This document shows positions 8,133 through 15,217 of a stretch of 22,194 nucleotides of DNA, piece by piece. The DNA lies in the NCBI GenBank assembly GCA_017998575.1, contig JAGOCV010000027.1, positions 1 through 22,194 on the forward strand, given 5' to 3'. This DNA is from Burkholderiaceae bacterium (GTDB lineage: Bacteria; Pseudomonadota; Gammaproteobacteria; Burkholderiales; Burkholderiaceae). Within the stretch, counting starts at the first letter, position 1, and each line of letters starts with the position of its first letter. The translations under genes and the position numbers were made by a program. The notes under the pieces are model-generated. The model searched no databases, was not told where the DNA came from, and saw nothing but the letters and a program-made list of their open reading frames with translations.

Positions 8133-9436
8133 GAATGGAAGCCCTCCAGAATGCCCAGCGTGTCCTCGATCGGCACCACCTCGGTCACCGGCTGCGTGAG
8201 GAACTCGATCAGTTCGTCCTGCCGCTCGATGGCCTCGTCGGCCAGCGGATCGGAGCCTGCCTTGTACTCGCCGATGCGCACCAGCGTCTCCACCTCCTGG
8301 AAGCGCGAGAGCAGGCGGCGCACATGGCCCGCCGATTCCATGTGATAGGCGTCCACCACCTCATGCATCACGCGCGAGAGGCTGCCCAGCACGTCGATGG
8401 CCGGGTAGCGGTTCTTGGCCGCGATCTCGCGCGAGAGGATCATGTGGCCGTCCAGGATGCCGCGCACTTCTTCGGCGATCGGATCGGAGCCGCTGTCGTC
8501 TTCGGCCAGGATGGTGTAGAGCGCGGTGATCGAGCCCCTGGCCGACAGGCCCGTGCGCTCCAGCAGCCGGGGCAGCTCGGCAAAGATCGACGGGGGAAAG
8601 CCGCGCCGCGTGGGCGGCTCACCCGCGGCCAGGCCGATCTCGCGCTGCGCGCGCGCGAAGCGCGTGAGCGAATCCATCATCAGCAGCACCTTCATGCCGC
8701 GGTCGCGGAAGTACTCGGCCACGGCCGTGCCCACGTGGGCGGCCTTGGCGCGCTCCACCGACGAGCGGTCTGACGTGGCGCACACCACCACGCTGCGCCG
8801 CATGCCCTCTTCGCCCAGCACGCGCTCGACGAATTCGCGCACCTCGCGGCCGCGTTCGCCGATCAGCGCGATCACGTTCACGTCGCACTGCGCGCCGCGC
8901 GCGAACATCGACATCAGCGTGCTCTTGCCCGTGCCGGCCGGCGCGAACACGCCCATGCGCTGGCCCTCGCCCAGAGTCATCATCGCGTCGACACAGCGCA
9001 CGCCGGTGAACAGCGGGGTGTCGATCATGGGCCGGTCCATCGGTGCGGGCGGCACCTGCATCATCGAACGCGTCTCGCTGCAATCCACCGGGCCGCGGCC
9101 GTCGATCGGCTGGCCCAGCACGTCGACCACGCGGCCCAGCAGCGCATCGCCCACGCGCACCTGCAGGGGCGCGCCCGTGCCCACCACCAGGGTCGAGCGC
9201 GACAGGCCGGCCGTGCCGCCCAGCGGCATCAGCAGCGCGTGCTCGCTGGAAAACCCCACCACCTCGGCGAACTGCAGCAGCGCGCCAGCGCGGTCGCGCA
9301 GCTCGCACAGCTCGCCGCAGACACAGTCCAGGCCCGTGGCGCGCACCAGCGTGCCCACCACCTCGGCCACCTTGCCGGCCTGCTGCACCTGCGGCTGCCA
9401 GGCGAAGTGGGTGCGCCCCGGGGCGGTGGCGGTCAT
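8129..9436 (-). CDS. sctN: SctN/HrcN T3SS ATPase
   Basis: SctN is the hexameric ATPase that strips chaperones from substrates and energizes their entry. The protein has 435 residues, normal for the family. Walker A is GVFAPAGTGKST at 162-173 with the catalytic lysine at 171. Walker B is LLMMD at 251-255, followed by SLTRFARAQREIGLAAGEPP and the FPPSIFAELPRLLERTG segment found in T3SS/flagellar F1-like ATPases. The N-terminal beta-barrel domain spans about residues 15-90 and carries an unusual close set of cysteines (38, 40, 44). Start and stop overlap the sctL stop and sctO start as ATGA. All catalytic elements are intact. Confidence 0.98.
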   Translation of the reverse strand: MTATAPGRTHFAWQPQVQQAGKVAEVVGTLVRATGLDCVCGELCELRDRAGALLQFAEVVGFSSEHALLMPLGGTAGLSRSTLVVGTGAPLQVRVGDALLGRVVDVLGQPIDGRGPVDCSETRSMMQVPPAPMDRPMIDTPLFTGVRCVDAMMTLGEGQRMGVFAPAGTGKSTLMSMFARGAQCDVNVIALIGERGREVREFVERVLGEEGMRRSVVVCATSDRSSVERAKAAHVGTAVAEYFRDRGMKVLLMMDSLTRFARAQREIGLAAGEPPTRRGFPPSIFAELPRLLERTGLSARGSITALYTILAEDDSGSDPIAEEVRGILDGHMILSREIAAKNRYPAIDVLGSLSRVMHEVVDAYHMESAGHVRRLLSRFQEVETLVRIGEYKAGSDPLADEAIERQDELIEFLTQPVTEVVPIEDTLGILEGFHS

Positions 9437-10224
9437 CCGGCATCCCCGGCGGGGCCACTGTCGCCGTCGCGGCCTTCGTCGCTGTCCATGCCGGCGTCCC
9501 CGGCCACCACGGGCGGATCATCCGGCATGCCTTCGGTGCGCAGGGCGGCGGCGGCGGCGCGGCGCAGCGCGGCCAGTTGCAGAGACAGACTCGCGTCCAC
9601 CAGACCGCGTGGCGATTCGCACACGCAATCGCGTGGCCGCAGCCTCGCGTCGGCCACCAGCTTGATCACCGTGCCGTCGGGCCAGCGCTCGCCGCGTCGG
9701 GCGACGCTGGCGCGCGCGGCGGCTTCGTCGTCGGGGTGCACGCGCAACACCAGTGCGCGCGACTGCTCGGCCAGGCCGTCCAGCGCGGCCACGGCGGCAT
9801 CGAAGAAGGCCTCGGCGCCTGCCTGGTCCAGCAGCGCCGTGACGGCCTGCGCCACCATGCCGGCCAGCCGCTCGCGCTGATCGACGTGGCGCCGCAGCGC
9901 CTCGCGCCGGTGCTCGGCGGCCTGCGCGTGCCAGGCGTCCAGCGCTTCGGCCCGCCCCTGCGCGAAACCGCGCGCACGGGCCGCGCAGGCCTCGCGCAGC
10001 GAGCGCGCGACGAGCTCGGCGGACTGCGCGCGCGCCTGGTCCAGCAGTTGGTCGGCGCACGCCTGCGCCCGGGCCTGCGCGTCGCGCATGGCGGCCTCCT
10101 GCCGCAGGGCCAGCTCGCGCTGCGCCTCGTCCAGCGACACCAGCCGCGCCAGGGTTTCGCGCGGCACCACGCCGTCGGCCACGCCCACCGGCGTGCCGCC
10201 CCCCAGGTCGAGCCAGACCATCAT
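9433..10224 (-). CDS. sctL: SctL/HrpB5 ATPase stator protein
   Basis: SctL (HrpB5, YscL, FliH family) dimers anchor and regulate the ATPase. The start at 10224 (MMVWLDLGGGTP) overlaps the sctK stop as ATGATGA; longer frames to 10413 would run through sctK. The resulting 263 residues are typical. A long Ala/Arg/Gln helix (about 35-120) resembles the FliH-type coiled coil. The C-terminal part, including LVLRVHPDDEAAARA and a CVCESPRGLVDASLSLQLAALRRA segment, matches the stator domain pattern, in which a conserved aspartate-containing stretch precedes the last helix. The final 30 residues are an acidic Gly/Asp tail. The position between hrpB4 and hrcN is conserved in Hrp2 systems. Confidence 0.93.
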   Translation of the reverse strand: MMVWLDLGGGTPVGVADGVVPRETLARLVSLDEAQRELALRQEAAMRDAQARAQACADQLLDQARAQSAELVARSLREACAARARGFAQGRAEALDAWHAQAAEHRREALRRHVDQRERLAGMVAQAVTALLDQAGAEAFFDAAVAALDGLAEQSRALVLRVHPDDEAAARASVARRGERWPDGTVIKLVADARLRPRDCVCESPRGLVDASLSLQLAALRRAAAAALRTEGMPDDPPVVAGDAGMDSDEGRDGDSGPAGDAG

Positions 10225-10925
10225 GTCGCGTCCTCCGTCTCGTCGTCCAGATACAGATCGTCCAGCCGACGCGCCAGCCAGTGGCTGAGGGCCGGCTCGG
10301 GCGGGCTCACGGCCAGCGGCGCCAGCGCGCGGGCGAAGTACAGGCGCAGCAACCGCAACGCGGAGGCGGCGCCGCACGCCGGCTCGGCCTGCAGGCGGCA
10401 CCAGCCTTCCCACGCCAGCGAAGTGGACAGGCGCGCGGTGTCGCCGATGGGCAGCGCCGCGTCATGCAGCGGAGCCGGTGCGTCGTGCAAGAGCGCCTGC
10501 CATGCCCGCGCGCCCACCCAGCCGGCACCCAAGGCCGTCAGAGCAGCCTGCGCGGACTGCGCGGCCTGCGCGCCGGTGCGCAGCAGCCGGCCCCGATGCA
10601 GCAGCGCGCGCAACGCCAGCGCCTGCCGCGCGCGCGCGGCGGGTAGCGTGGCCAGACGGTTCAGCCCCTCGGTGAGCAGCGTGTCCTGCAGATCGTGCAG
10701 GCCCAGCGCGCGCAGCCACAGCCGGGCCTGCGTGCCCCCCGCTGGGCCATCGGTCGCGGGTGCGCGCAGGCCCAGCGGTGCCAGCCAGCCGGCATGCGCG
10801 TCGCGCGGCAGGGCGGCCAGTGCGCGCGCCTGGCGCCGCAGGGCGTGCGCCATGTCGGCGGCGGGCAGGGCGTACAGCGAAGGCATCGGCGGGCTCGTGC
10901 GGTGTGGTGCGCGGGGGGCGGTCAT
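10221..10925 (-). CDS. sctK: SctK/HrpB4 sorting-platform protein
   Basis: This 234-residue protein is the positional equivalent of HrpB4, the SctK-type adaptor that joins the cytoplasmic sorting platform to the SctD ring. It is mostly Ala/Leu/Arg-rich helix without a membrane segment. Recognizable stretches include LYALPAADMAHALRRQA near the N-terminus and ALRLLRLYFARALAPLAV followed by LSHWLARRLDDLYLDD at the C-terminus. HrpB4 sequences diverge strongly, so the identification leans on the conserved order hrcJ-hrpB4-hrpB5-hrcN. It starts 18 bases after sctJ and overlaps sctL as ATGATGA. Confidence 0.85.
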   Translation of the reverse strand: MTAPRAPHRTSPPMPSLYALPAADMAHALRRQARALAALPRDAHAGWLAPLGLRAPATDGPAGGTQARLWLRALGLHDLQDTLLTEGLNRLATLPAARARQALALRALLHRGRLLRTGAQAAQSAQAALTALGAGWVGARAWQALLHDAPAPLHDAALPIGDTARLSTSLAWEGWCRLQAEPACGAASALRLLRLYFARALAPLAVSPPEPALSHWLARRLDDLYLDDETEDAT

Positions 10926-10943
10926 GCAGCGGTGGTGCGCCTG

Positions 10944-11837
10944 TCAGCCCGCGGCTTTGGCGGCCGCGCCGGTGGTGGTTGCCGCGCCGCTTGTCGCGGG
11001 CGCGGCCGGGCCGGCCGGCGCTGTGCCGCCTGCATCAGCGTGGGCCGGCGCAGGCGGATCGGCCCGGCGCAGCCTCTCCATGCGCCGGGCCAGCTGGCCC
11101 AGCGGGGCCCAGGTGGCTTCGGCCTGGCGCGGGCGCAGCCAGGTCCAGACCAGCAGCGCGGCCGAGGCGAGCACCATCGCCAGCGCACCCATCAGCACCA
11201 GCGGCAGCAGCAGGCCGGTGCGCGGGCTGCCCGTGTTCATCAGCAGTTGCGGCGACACCGGATCGGCCGGCACGAAGGTCACGCTCACGTTGTCGTAGGT
11301 CAGCCCCTCCACGCTGTGCGCCACCAGGTTCTTCACCGGCGCGGTCATGTTGGCCACCGCCGCGTCGGCGCGGTGCTTGATGAACACCGAGGCGCTCGAG
11401 GGCTTGATCTCGCGCGCCAGCGGGTCGTTGTTGGGCAGCACGATGTGCACGCGCGCCGTCACCACGCCGTCCATGCGCGAAAGCGTCTCGGCCAGCTCCT
11501 GCGAGGTGCCATGCACGAAGCGCACGCGCTCTTCCACCGGGGTGGAGATGAGGCCGTCCTTCTTGAACATCTCGCCCAGGTTGCTGTGCGCGCTGCGCGG
11601 CAGGCCGCGCGCGCGCAGCAGCTCAAGCGACTGCACGATGGCGCCTTCGGGCACGCGCAGCGTCCAGGTCTTGCCGTTGTCGGGCGTGATCTTCTCGGCG
11701 TCCACACCGGCGGCCAGCAGCACGGCCAGCGCCTCGTTGGCGTCGGGCTCGGAGAGGGCCGTGTGCAGGTCTTTCTGGCAGGCGGCCAGAAGCAGCAGGG
11801 TGGCGGCGAGCAGCAGGCGATGGAGCGATGACGTCAT
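10944..11837 (-). CDS. sctJ: SctJ/HrcJ inner-membrane ring lipoprotein
   Basis: SctJ (HrcJ, YscJ, PrgK family) forms the inner-membrane ring on the periplasmic side. The 297-residue precursor has a lipoprotein signal ending in LLAAC, with the lipidated cysteine at residue 20. The two ring-building modules follow, with family-typical stretches such as LPRSAHSNLGEMFKKDGLISTPVEE, VVTARVHIVLPNNDPLARE and SASVFIKHR. A C-terminal membrane segment (LLLPLVLMGALAMVLASAALLVWTWL) precedes a Pro/Ala-rich cytoplasmic tail. It follows sctI after 18 bases, within the same minus-strand block. Confidence 0.97.
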   Translation of the reverse strand: MTSSLHRLLLAATLLLLAACQKDLHTALSEPDANEALAVLLAAGVDAEKITPDNGKTWTLRVPEGAIVQSLELLRARGLPRSAHSNLGEMFKKDGLISTPVEERVRFVHGTSQELAETLSRMDGVVTARVHIVLPNNDPLAREIKPSSASVFIKHRADAAVANMTAPVKNLVAHSVEGLTYDNVSVTFVPADPVSPQLLMNTGSPRTGLLLPLVLMGALAMVLASAALLVWTWLRPRQAEATWAPLGQLARRMERLRRADPPAPAHADAGGTAPAGPAAPATSGAATTTGAAAKAAG

Positions 11838-11855
11838 GGTGCGGCGAAGTACGTC

Positions 11856-12236
11856 TCAGCCAGTTTTGGGCAGCAAGGCCTCGGCGGTTTTCTGGATCTT
11901 GTTGGACGTGGTGTGCAGCAGCGACATCAGCATCTGGGCGCTGTAGAAGTTCTTCTGCACGCCCATAAGGAACTGATTGGTCTCAACGACTGACATGTTC
12001 TGCGGCATCTGCTCCAAGTGCTTTTGCAGGTCGAACCCATCGGCGAGCGAGGCCTGAGCCTGTTCGAGCCACTGCCCTGCGGCGGAAGCATCCGCATGCG
12101 GTGCCATGGCATCGAGTCGGTCAAGCCCCAGCTCGAAATCCGCAATCGCCGATGAGGTCGCTGGTGCGGCGACCGGCTCCAGCTCGGGAACGCCCGCTTG
12201 CGAGGGCGTCGCTGGCGACTGGAGGTCGCGGCTCAT
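11856..12236 (-). CDS. sctI: SctI/HrpB2 inner-rod protein
   Basis: This 126-residue protein is the HrpB2-type inner rod, an early secreted substrate that anchors the needle or pilus in the basal body. The N-terminal 35 residues are Pro/Ala/Ser-rich, as expected of a secreted protein. The C-terminal helix region MSVVETNQFLMGVQKNFYSAQMLMSLLHTTSNKIQKTAEALL resembles the YscI/HrpB2 C-terminal domain. Size and position immediately before sctJ and after hrpB1 match hrpB2 in Ralstonia and Xanthomonas. Its start overlaps the hrpB1 stop as ATGA at 12233-12236. Confidence 0.9.
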   Translation of the reverse strand: MSRDLQSPATPSQAGVPELEPVAAPATSSAIADFELGLDRLDAMAPHADASAAGQWLEQAQASLADGFDLQKHLEQMPQNMSVVETNQFLMGVQKNFYSAQMLMSLLHTTSNKIQKTAEALLPKTG

Positions 12237-12646
12237 GTCAGCTCCGTCACCTCTTGCGGGGTGGACTGTGGGCGCAGAATGATTCCTGCCAGGGCCTGCG
12301 CTGTCTCGTCTCCGCTGGCTTGCGCCTCTTCTGCCATGGCGACCGCGTCCGGGCGGCCCAACGCGGCTGCAGACAAGGCAAGCACAGCCTGACCAACTGG
12401 CGTTGTGTTGCCGTGCAGCAGATCCTGCGCCTCGTGGAATTTGCCAAGGCTCCAGAGCAGTTGTGCGCGTACTGGCACGAGGTCGTCGCGTCCCGGCTGC
12501 AGCACCTGCATGGCGTTCGTCATGGACAGTGCGTGCTCGAACACGCCGAATTCGCTGGCCACGCGTGCTGCCAGAGAAAGCATCCGGAAAAGTTGACTCT
12601 CGCCTGTCAGGGCCAAGTCTGTGTCGATGTCGGTCGGATTTGTCAT
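12233..12646 (-). CDS. hrpB1: HrpB1/HrpK-family TPR-like T3SS protein
   Basis: HrpB1-family proteins are small TPR-like helical-repeat proteins; in Xanthomonas HrpB1 is periplasmic and needed for pilus assembly. With the ATG at 12646, which overlaps the hpaB stop as ATGA, the protein has 137 residues; an ATG at 12658 is an alternative. The TPR-like pairs are visible in RAQLLWSLGKFHEAQDLLHG and VGQAVLALSAAALGRPDAVAMAEEAQASGDETAQAL, which follow the HrpB1/HrpK family pattern. The expected order hpaB-hrpB1-hrpB2-hrcJ is kept. Neither start has a clear ribosome site, consistent with translational coupling. Confidence 0.85.
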   Translation of the reverse strand: MTNPTDIDTDLALTGESQLFRMLSLAARVASEFGVFEHALSMTNAMQVLQPGRDDLVPVRAQLLWSLGKFHEAQDLLHGNTTPVGQAVLALSAAALGRPDAVAMAEEAQASGDETAQALAGIILRPQSTPQEVTELT

Positions 12647-13095
12647 GCTTTGATCCATTGGTAGAGGCCCGACGAGATGCCGTTGAACATTTCGTCGGGG
12701 CAGTCGAGGATGTTGTTCTGCCAGTACACGCCGTGTTCGGCGAAGTGCGCCAGCGTGTCGGCCAGCCAGCGGCCGCTGGCCTGCGGCCCGTAGGCGCCGC
12801 GCAGCGTCAGCACGACGCCGCCGGTGTCGGGGTCCATGCCCATGACGGCAACGTCTTTGGCATAGACCAGCACGTTGGCCTCCAGCATCAGCCGCCACGC
12901 CTTGAGCGTGCGCCCCGCGGCGATGGCGCCGAACTGGAAGGCCAGGTAGAAGTGGTCGGGGTCTTCTAGCAGCTCGGAGAACCCGACGTCGATGCCCTTG
13001 ACCAGCACCTTGCGCCGCCGCAGGATTTCCGGCGGGTGCAGGCCGACTTCGCTGCAGAAGTCCTGCAGAAGGTCGTTGAGGCGGGTATCGGGCAT
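12643..13095 (-). CDS. hpaB: HpaB-like CesT-family T3SS chaperone
   Basis: This acidic 150-residue protein has the length and pattern of class I (CesT-family) T3SS chaperones, with an N-terminal helix (RLNDLLQDFCSEVGL), beta strands (HFYLAFQFGAI, TLKAWRLMLEANVLV, VVLTLRGAYG) and a final helix. Its position between the pilin candidate and hrpB1 is that of hpaB in Xanthomonas and Ralstonia. HpaB there is a global chaperone that escorts effectors to HrcN. The role is inferred from family and context; it could instead serve one specific substrate such as the 104-aa protein upstream. The start lies 23 bases after that gene and has only a weak purine-rich ribosome site. Confidence 0.82.
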   Translation of the reverse strand: MPDTRLNDLLQDFCSEVGLHPPEILRRRKVLVKGIDVGFSELLEDPDHFYLAFQFGAIAAGRTLKAWRLMLEANVLVYAKDVAVMGMDPDTGGVVLTLRGAYGPQASGRWLADTLAHFAEHGVYWQNNILDCPDEMFNGISSGLYQWIKA

Positions 13096-13118
13096 CGTTG
13101 AATTTCTTTACGTGAAGG

Positions 13119-13433
13119 TCACTGCTTGAAGTTCCTGACCGTGTCCTTGAGCGTTTTTCCTACGCCTTCAACGCTTAAGCGTCGAATGTCTGACGCGTCC
13201 TTTCTGTCGGTATGGAACGCCGACTGCCTGTTTGTTTCAATGGCATCATCGGTAGCCTCCTTTGTGGCTTGCCGGGTGGTGTTTGGCGCCAAACCCCCAA
13301 GTAAACCTTCGGATGTCCCGGCGCCTGGTAGAGGCGTCGTGCTCGTCACCTCATTGCCCACTGGGTTGGGTCCTGGTGGCTGAATGCTCGGAATGGGCGA
13401 TGTATTGCCTACGGGTTTTGCTTCGAATGGCAT
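13119..13433 (-). CDS. Hypothetical 104-aa Pro/Thr-rich protein, likely T3SS substrate or accessory
   Basis: I do not recognise this protein. The first half (residues 1-55) is Pro/Gly/Thr/Ser-rich and looks disordered, as T3SS export signals do. The second half is charged and ends in an amphipathic helix (SVEGVGKTLKDTVRNFKQ). There is no Cys, Trp or membrane segment. The ribosome site is strong (GAAGGA six to eight bases before the ATG) and the leader shares AAGGATTTCT with the pilin candidate upstream. DNA composition is much lower in GC than the apparatus genes (32 of 60 bases at 13141-13200). It sits where Xanthomonas passes directly from hrpE to hpaB, so it is an extra gene in that layout. 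Confidence 0.75.
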   Translation of the reverse strand: MPFEAKPVGNTSPIPSIQPPGPNPVGNEVTSTTPLPGAGTSEGLLGGLAPNTTRQATKEATDDAIETNRQSAFHTDRKDASDIRRLSVEGVGKTLKDTVRNFKQ

Positions 13434-13469
13434 AAGAAATCCTTCAGTGGTGTGGAAGTGGAATCGCGA

Positions 13470-13811
13470 TTAACCGCGCTCCATAGCTTTGAGGGCGTCG
13501 ATGAGCGTCTTACCTATCGTCGTGAGGGCTGACAGAAACATCTTCGAAATGTTGACCATGGTTGTTTGCTTGGTCGCGTCCTGGTTCGCCTGAACGTTCT
13601 GGTTCGCCGCATCCCATGATGCTTGGCGTGTGGCGGCAGAGTTGGCGGCTGCATTGGCGCCGGATTGCAGGTTGTTCATGCCGGCCTGACCACTGCCGTA
13701 GATGTCGTAGTAGTTGTTGGCTAGCGACTGGAACTTGCTGCCGCCAAGCGTTCCAAGAAATGGAAGGGCAGTGCTGCCAAGGCCCGCGCCTTTGATAAGG
13801 TTGCTGAACAT
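13470..13811 (-). CDS. Candidate Hrp pilus/needle subunit (HrpE-position), 113 aa
   Basis: This small protein has no cysteine and is rich in Gly, Ala, Asn, Gln and Ser. It has a glycine-rich, mildly hydrophobic N-terminus (residues 1-25), a YYDIYGSGQAGMNNLQ centre, a long polar helix rich in Ala/Asn/Gln (about 48-85) and a C-terminal hydrophobic amphipathic helix (MVNISKMFLSALTTIGKTLIDALKAM). That plan fits T3SS filament proteins. It lies in the position of hrpE, the Xanthomonas pilin, downstream of sctD and an hrpD6-sized gene. The ribosome site (AAAGGA) is strong, in keeping with high expression. No other needle gene is visible in the window. The identity is inference; sequence similarity to known pilins is not evident to me. 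Confidence 0.8.
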   Translation of the reverse strand: MFSNLIKGAGLGSTALPFLGTLGGSKFQSLANNYYDIYGSGQAGMNNLQSGANAAANSAATRQASWDAANQNVQANQDATKQTTMVNISKMFLSALTTIGKTLIDALKAMERG

Positions 13812-13847
13812 GATGAGAAATCCTTTCGATCTAGGAAGGGTTGGGGT

Positions 13848-14114
13848 TCAAGACACGGGACTGGTGTCGGTGGTGGCACCGAGCACGAACTGCGCGACGG
13901 TGATGCCCTCGAGCAGTTGGGCGAACTGTCGGCGGTCATGGAAGTCGGCCTCGCGTGTCATACGGTCGGTCAGGACATGCTCGTGACCTGCAAGTGCCGC
14001 CATCGCCGCCGCGACGGGGCACTGGCGCCGTGGCAGCGGCAGGGCGTTCGCCCAGTCGCGCATCTGTTGTTCTGGATTGGCCTCGGTGCCTTGCAGGGGG
14101 ATCTCGATTTTCAT
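13848..14114 (-). CDS. Hypothetical 88-aa protein in the hrpD6 position
   Basis: I do not recognise this protein by sequence. Its start overlaps the sctD stop as ATGA at 14111-14114, so it is a genuine member of the block. It is 88 residues, soluble, with a central helix (PVAAAMAALAGHEHVLTDRMTREADFHDRRQFAQLLEGITVAQFVLGA) and a short polar tail. In Xanthomonas the similarly small gene hrpD6 occupies this place between hrcD and hrpE and affects T3SS gene expression. A small cytoplasmic chaperone for the next protein, in the manner of needle chaperones, is another reading. Both are inferences from position and size. Confidence 0.75.
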   Translation of the reverse strand: MKIEIPLQGTEANPEQQMRDWANALPLPRRQCPVAAAMAALAGHEHVLTDRMTREADFHDRRQFAQLLEGITVAQFVLGATTDTSPVS

Positions 14115-15217
14115 CGCTGCTCCATTCCGAATCTTTTGGTCCCGTCGCGGCGTTCGTCATAGCGCAGGTCACCCGCCGCGACGGCGGAGGTGACTGGCGG
14201 GGTGCGGCGGATTGCCGTCACGTTCACGGTGAGTTCCTGCAGCGCGGGCCCGATGTCGCGCCGCAGCTGCTCGGCCGAGGCGCGCACGCGCTCGGGCGAG
14301 TCGGCCTGGCCTTCGGCGACGAAGCGCCCCTGGCCGAGGTGGCGGGTGCGCACCTGCGGTGCGCGCAGCGCAGCGTCGATGGTGGCGGCCAGGTCTTCGG
14401 CCACGGCCCACTGCAGCCGCACGGCGGGGCCGCGCAGCGGCGCCAGCAGGCGCTGGGCGACGGCGTCTTCGGCTGCATCGGCCAGCAGGCCGGTGACGAT
14501 GAGCCCGCGCTCGTCCTGCTGCACGCGCAGGCCGGCCAGGCCATGGTCGTGCAGGGTGCGCTCGAGATCGGGCGCGGCCATCGGAATCGACGGCTGCCGC
14601 GTGACCGCCTGCTGCGGGCCTGAGCCGCCGAACAGTGTGGAGACGGCCAGCAGCAGGCCCACGCCCAGGCCCGCTGCGGCGTGCCGCGCGCGCAGCACGG
14701 GCAGGCGTGCCATGCGCGGCGCGGATGCGGGCAGCGTGGCCGCCTGCAAGGTTTCGGGCGCGGACGGCGCTGCGTTGGGTATCGCGGCCGTGACCACGGG
14801 CGTGCCCGTGATGCGGGCGAGCAACGCTTCGTCTGCGGGCCAGAGGGCGTCGGCATCGCCCAGGCAGATCACCAGCCCGCCGAGCCGGCGCGGGTCGAAG
14901 TCGTCCCAGGCCTGCGCGTCGGTCGTGCTGTCGTCGCCGTCCGTGCACAGGAAGGCATGGGCACGCGCGGCGCTGGCGGTGCCGGCTGTCGCGGCGCGCA
15001 GTTCGAGCAGGCAGGGCGGGCCGCTCCAGTCGAGGAAGTTCAGCGGCTGCGCCGTGTCGGCCTCTTCGGCTTCATCGGCCGGATCGACTTCTTCGGCCAT
15101 CAGGCGATAGCGGCCCGGCGGAAGCTGCAGGCTCGCGCTCGCGTGCAGGCCGGTGAGCACGCGAAGCTGCTTGCCGGTGGGGCCGTGGCTGGCCGTTGGA
15201 GCGGGGTGCCGGCTCAT
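14111..15217 (-). CDS. sctD: SctD/HrcD inner-membrane ring protein
   Basis: SctD forms the outer of the two inner-membrane rings and connects to the secretin. The start at 15217 overlaps the hpaA-like stop as ATGA; the frame is open upstream but that would intrude into that gene. The 368-residue protein has a cytoplasmic N-terminal region (about 1-175) with an FHA-like strand pattern (LRVLTGLHASASLQLPPGRY, then GGLVICLGDAD). One membrane segment follows at about 178-198 (RHAAAGLGVGLLLAVSTLFG). The periplasmic part contains repeated BON/ring-building modules, for example GLAGLRVQQDERGLIVTGLLAD and RHLGQGRFVAEGQADSPERVR. This order fits SctD exactly. Position after hpaA is that of hrpD5/hrcD. 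Confidence 0.92.
   Translation of the reverse strand: MSRHPAPTASHGPTGKQLRVLTGLHASASLQLPPGRYRLMAEEVDPADEAEEADTAQPLNFLDWSGPPCLLELRAATAGTASAARAHAFLCTDGDDSTTDAQAWDDFDPRRLGGLVICLGDADALWPADEALLARITGTPVVTAAIPNAAPSAPETLQAATLPASAPRMARLPVLRARHAAAGLGVGLLLAVSTLFGGSGPQQAVTRQPSIPMAAPDLERTLHDHGLAGLRVQQDERGLIVTGLLADAAEDAVAQRLLAPLRGPAVRLQWAVAEDLAATIDAALRAPQVRTRHLGQGRFVAEGQADSPERVRASAEQLRRDIGPALQELTVNVTAIRRTPPVTSAVAAGDLRYDERRDGTKRFGMEQR

Noticed and set aside
10225..10413. A 63-residue N-terminal extension of SctL
   Set aside because: It lies inside sctK in another frame and is Arg/Ala/Gly-rich; the ATGATGA overlap at 10221-10224 marks the start.
9043..11298. A 751-codon open frame on the plus strand opposite sctN-sctJ
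   Set aside because: It is antisense to catalytic sctN and to sctL, sctK and sctJ, and its translation is Ala/Arg/Ser-rich without any domain pattern.
13096..13118. A separate PIP promoter before hpaB-hrpB1-sctI-sctJ
   Set aside because: Related bacteria have one near here, but I found no pair of TTCGB half sites with a 15-base spacer in 13096-13900 on the minus strand; isolated TTCGA motifs there do not pair.
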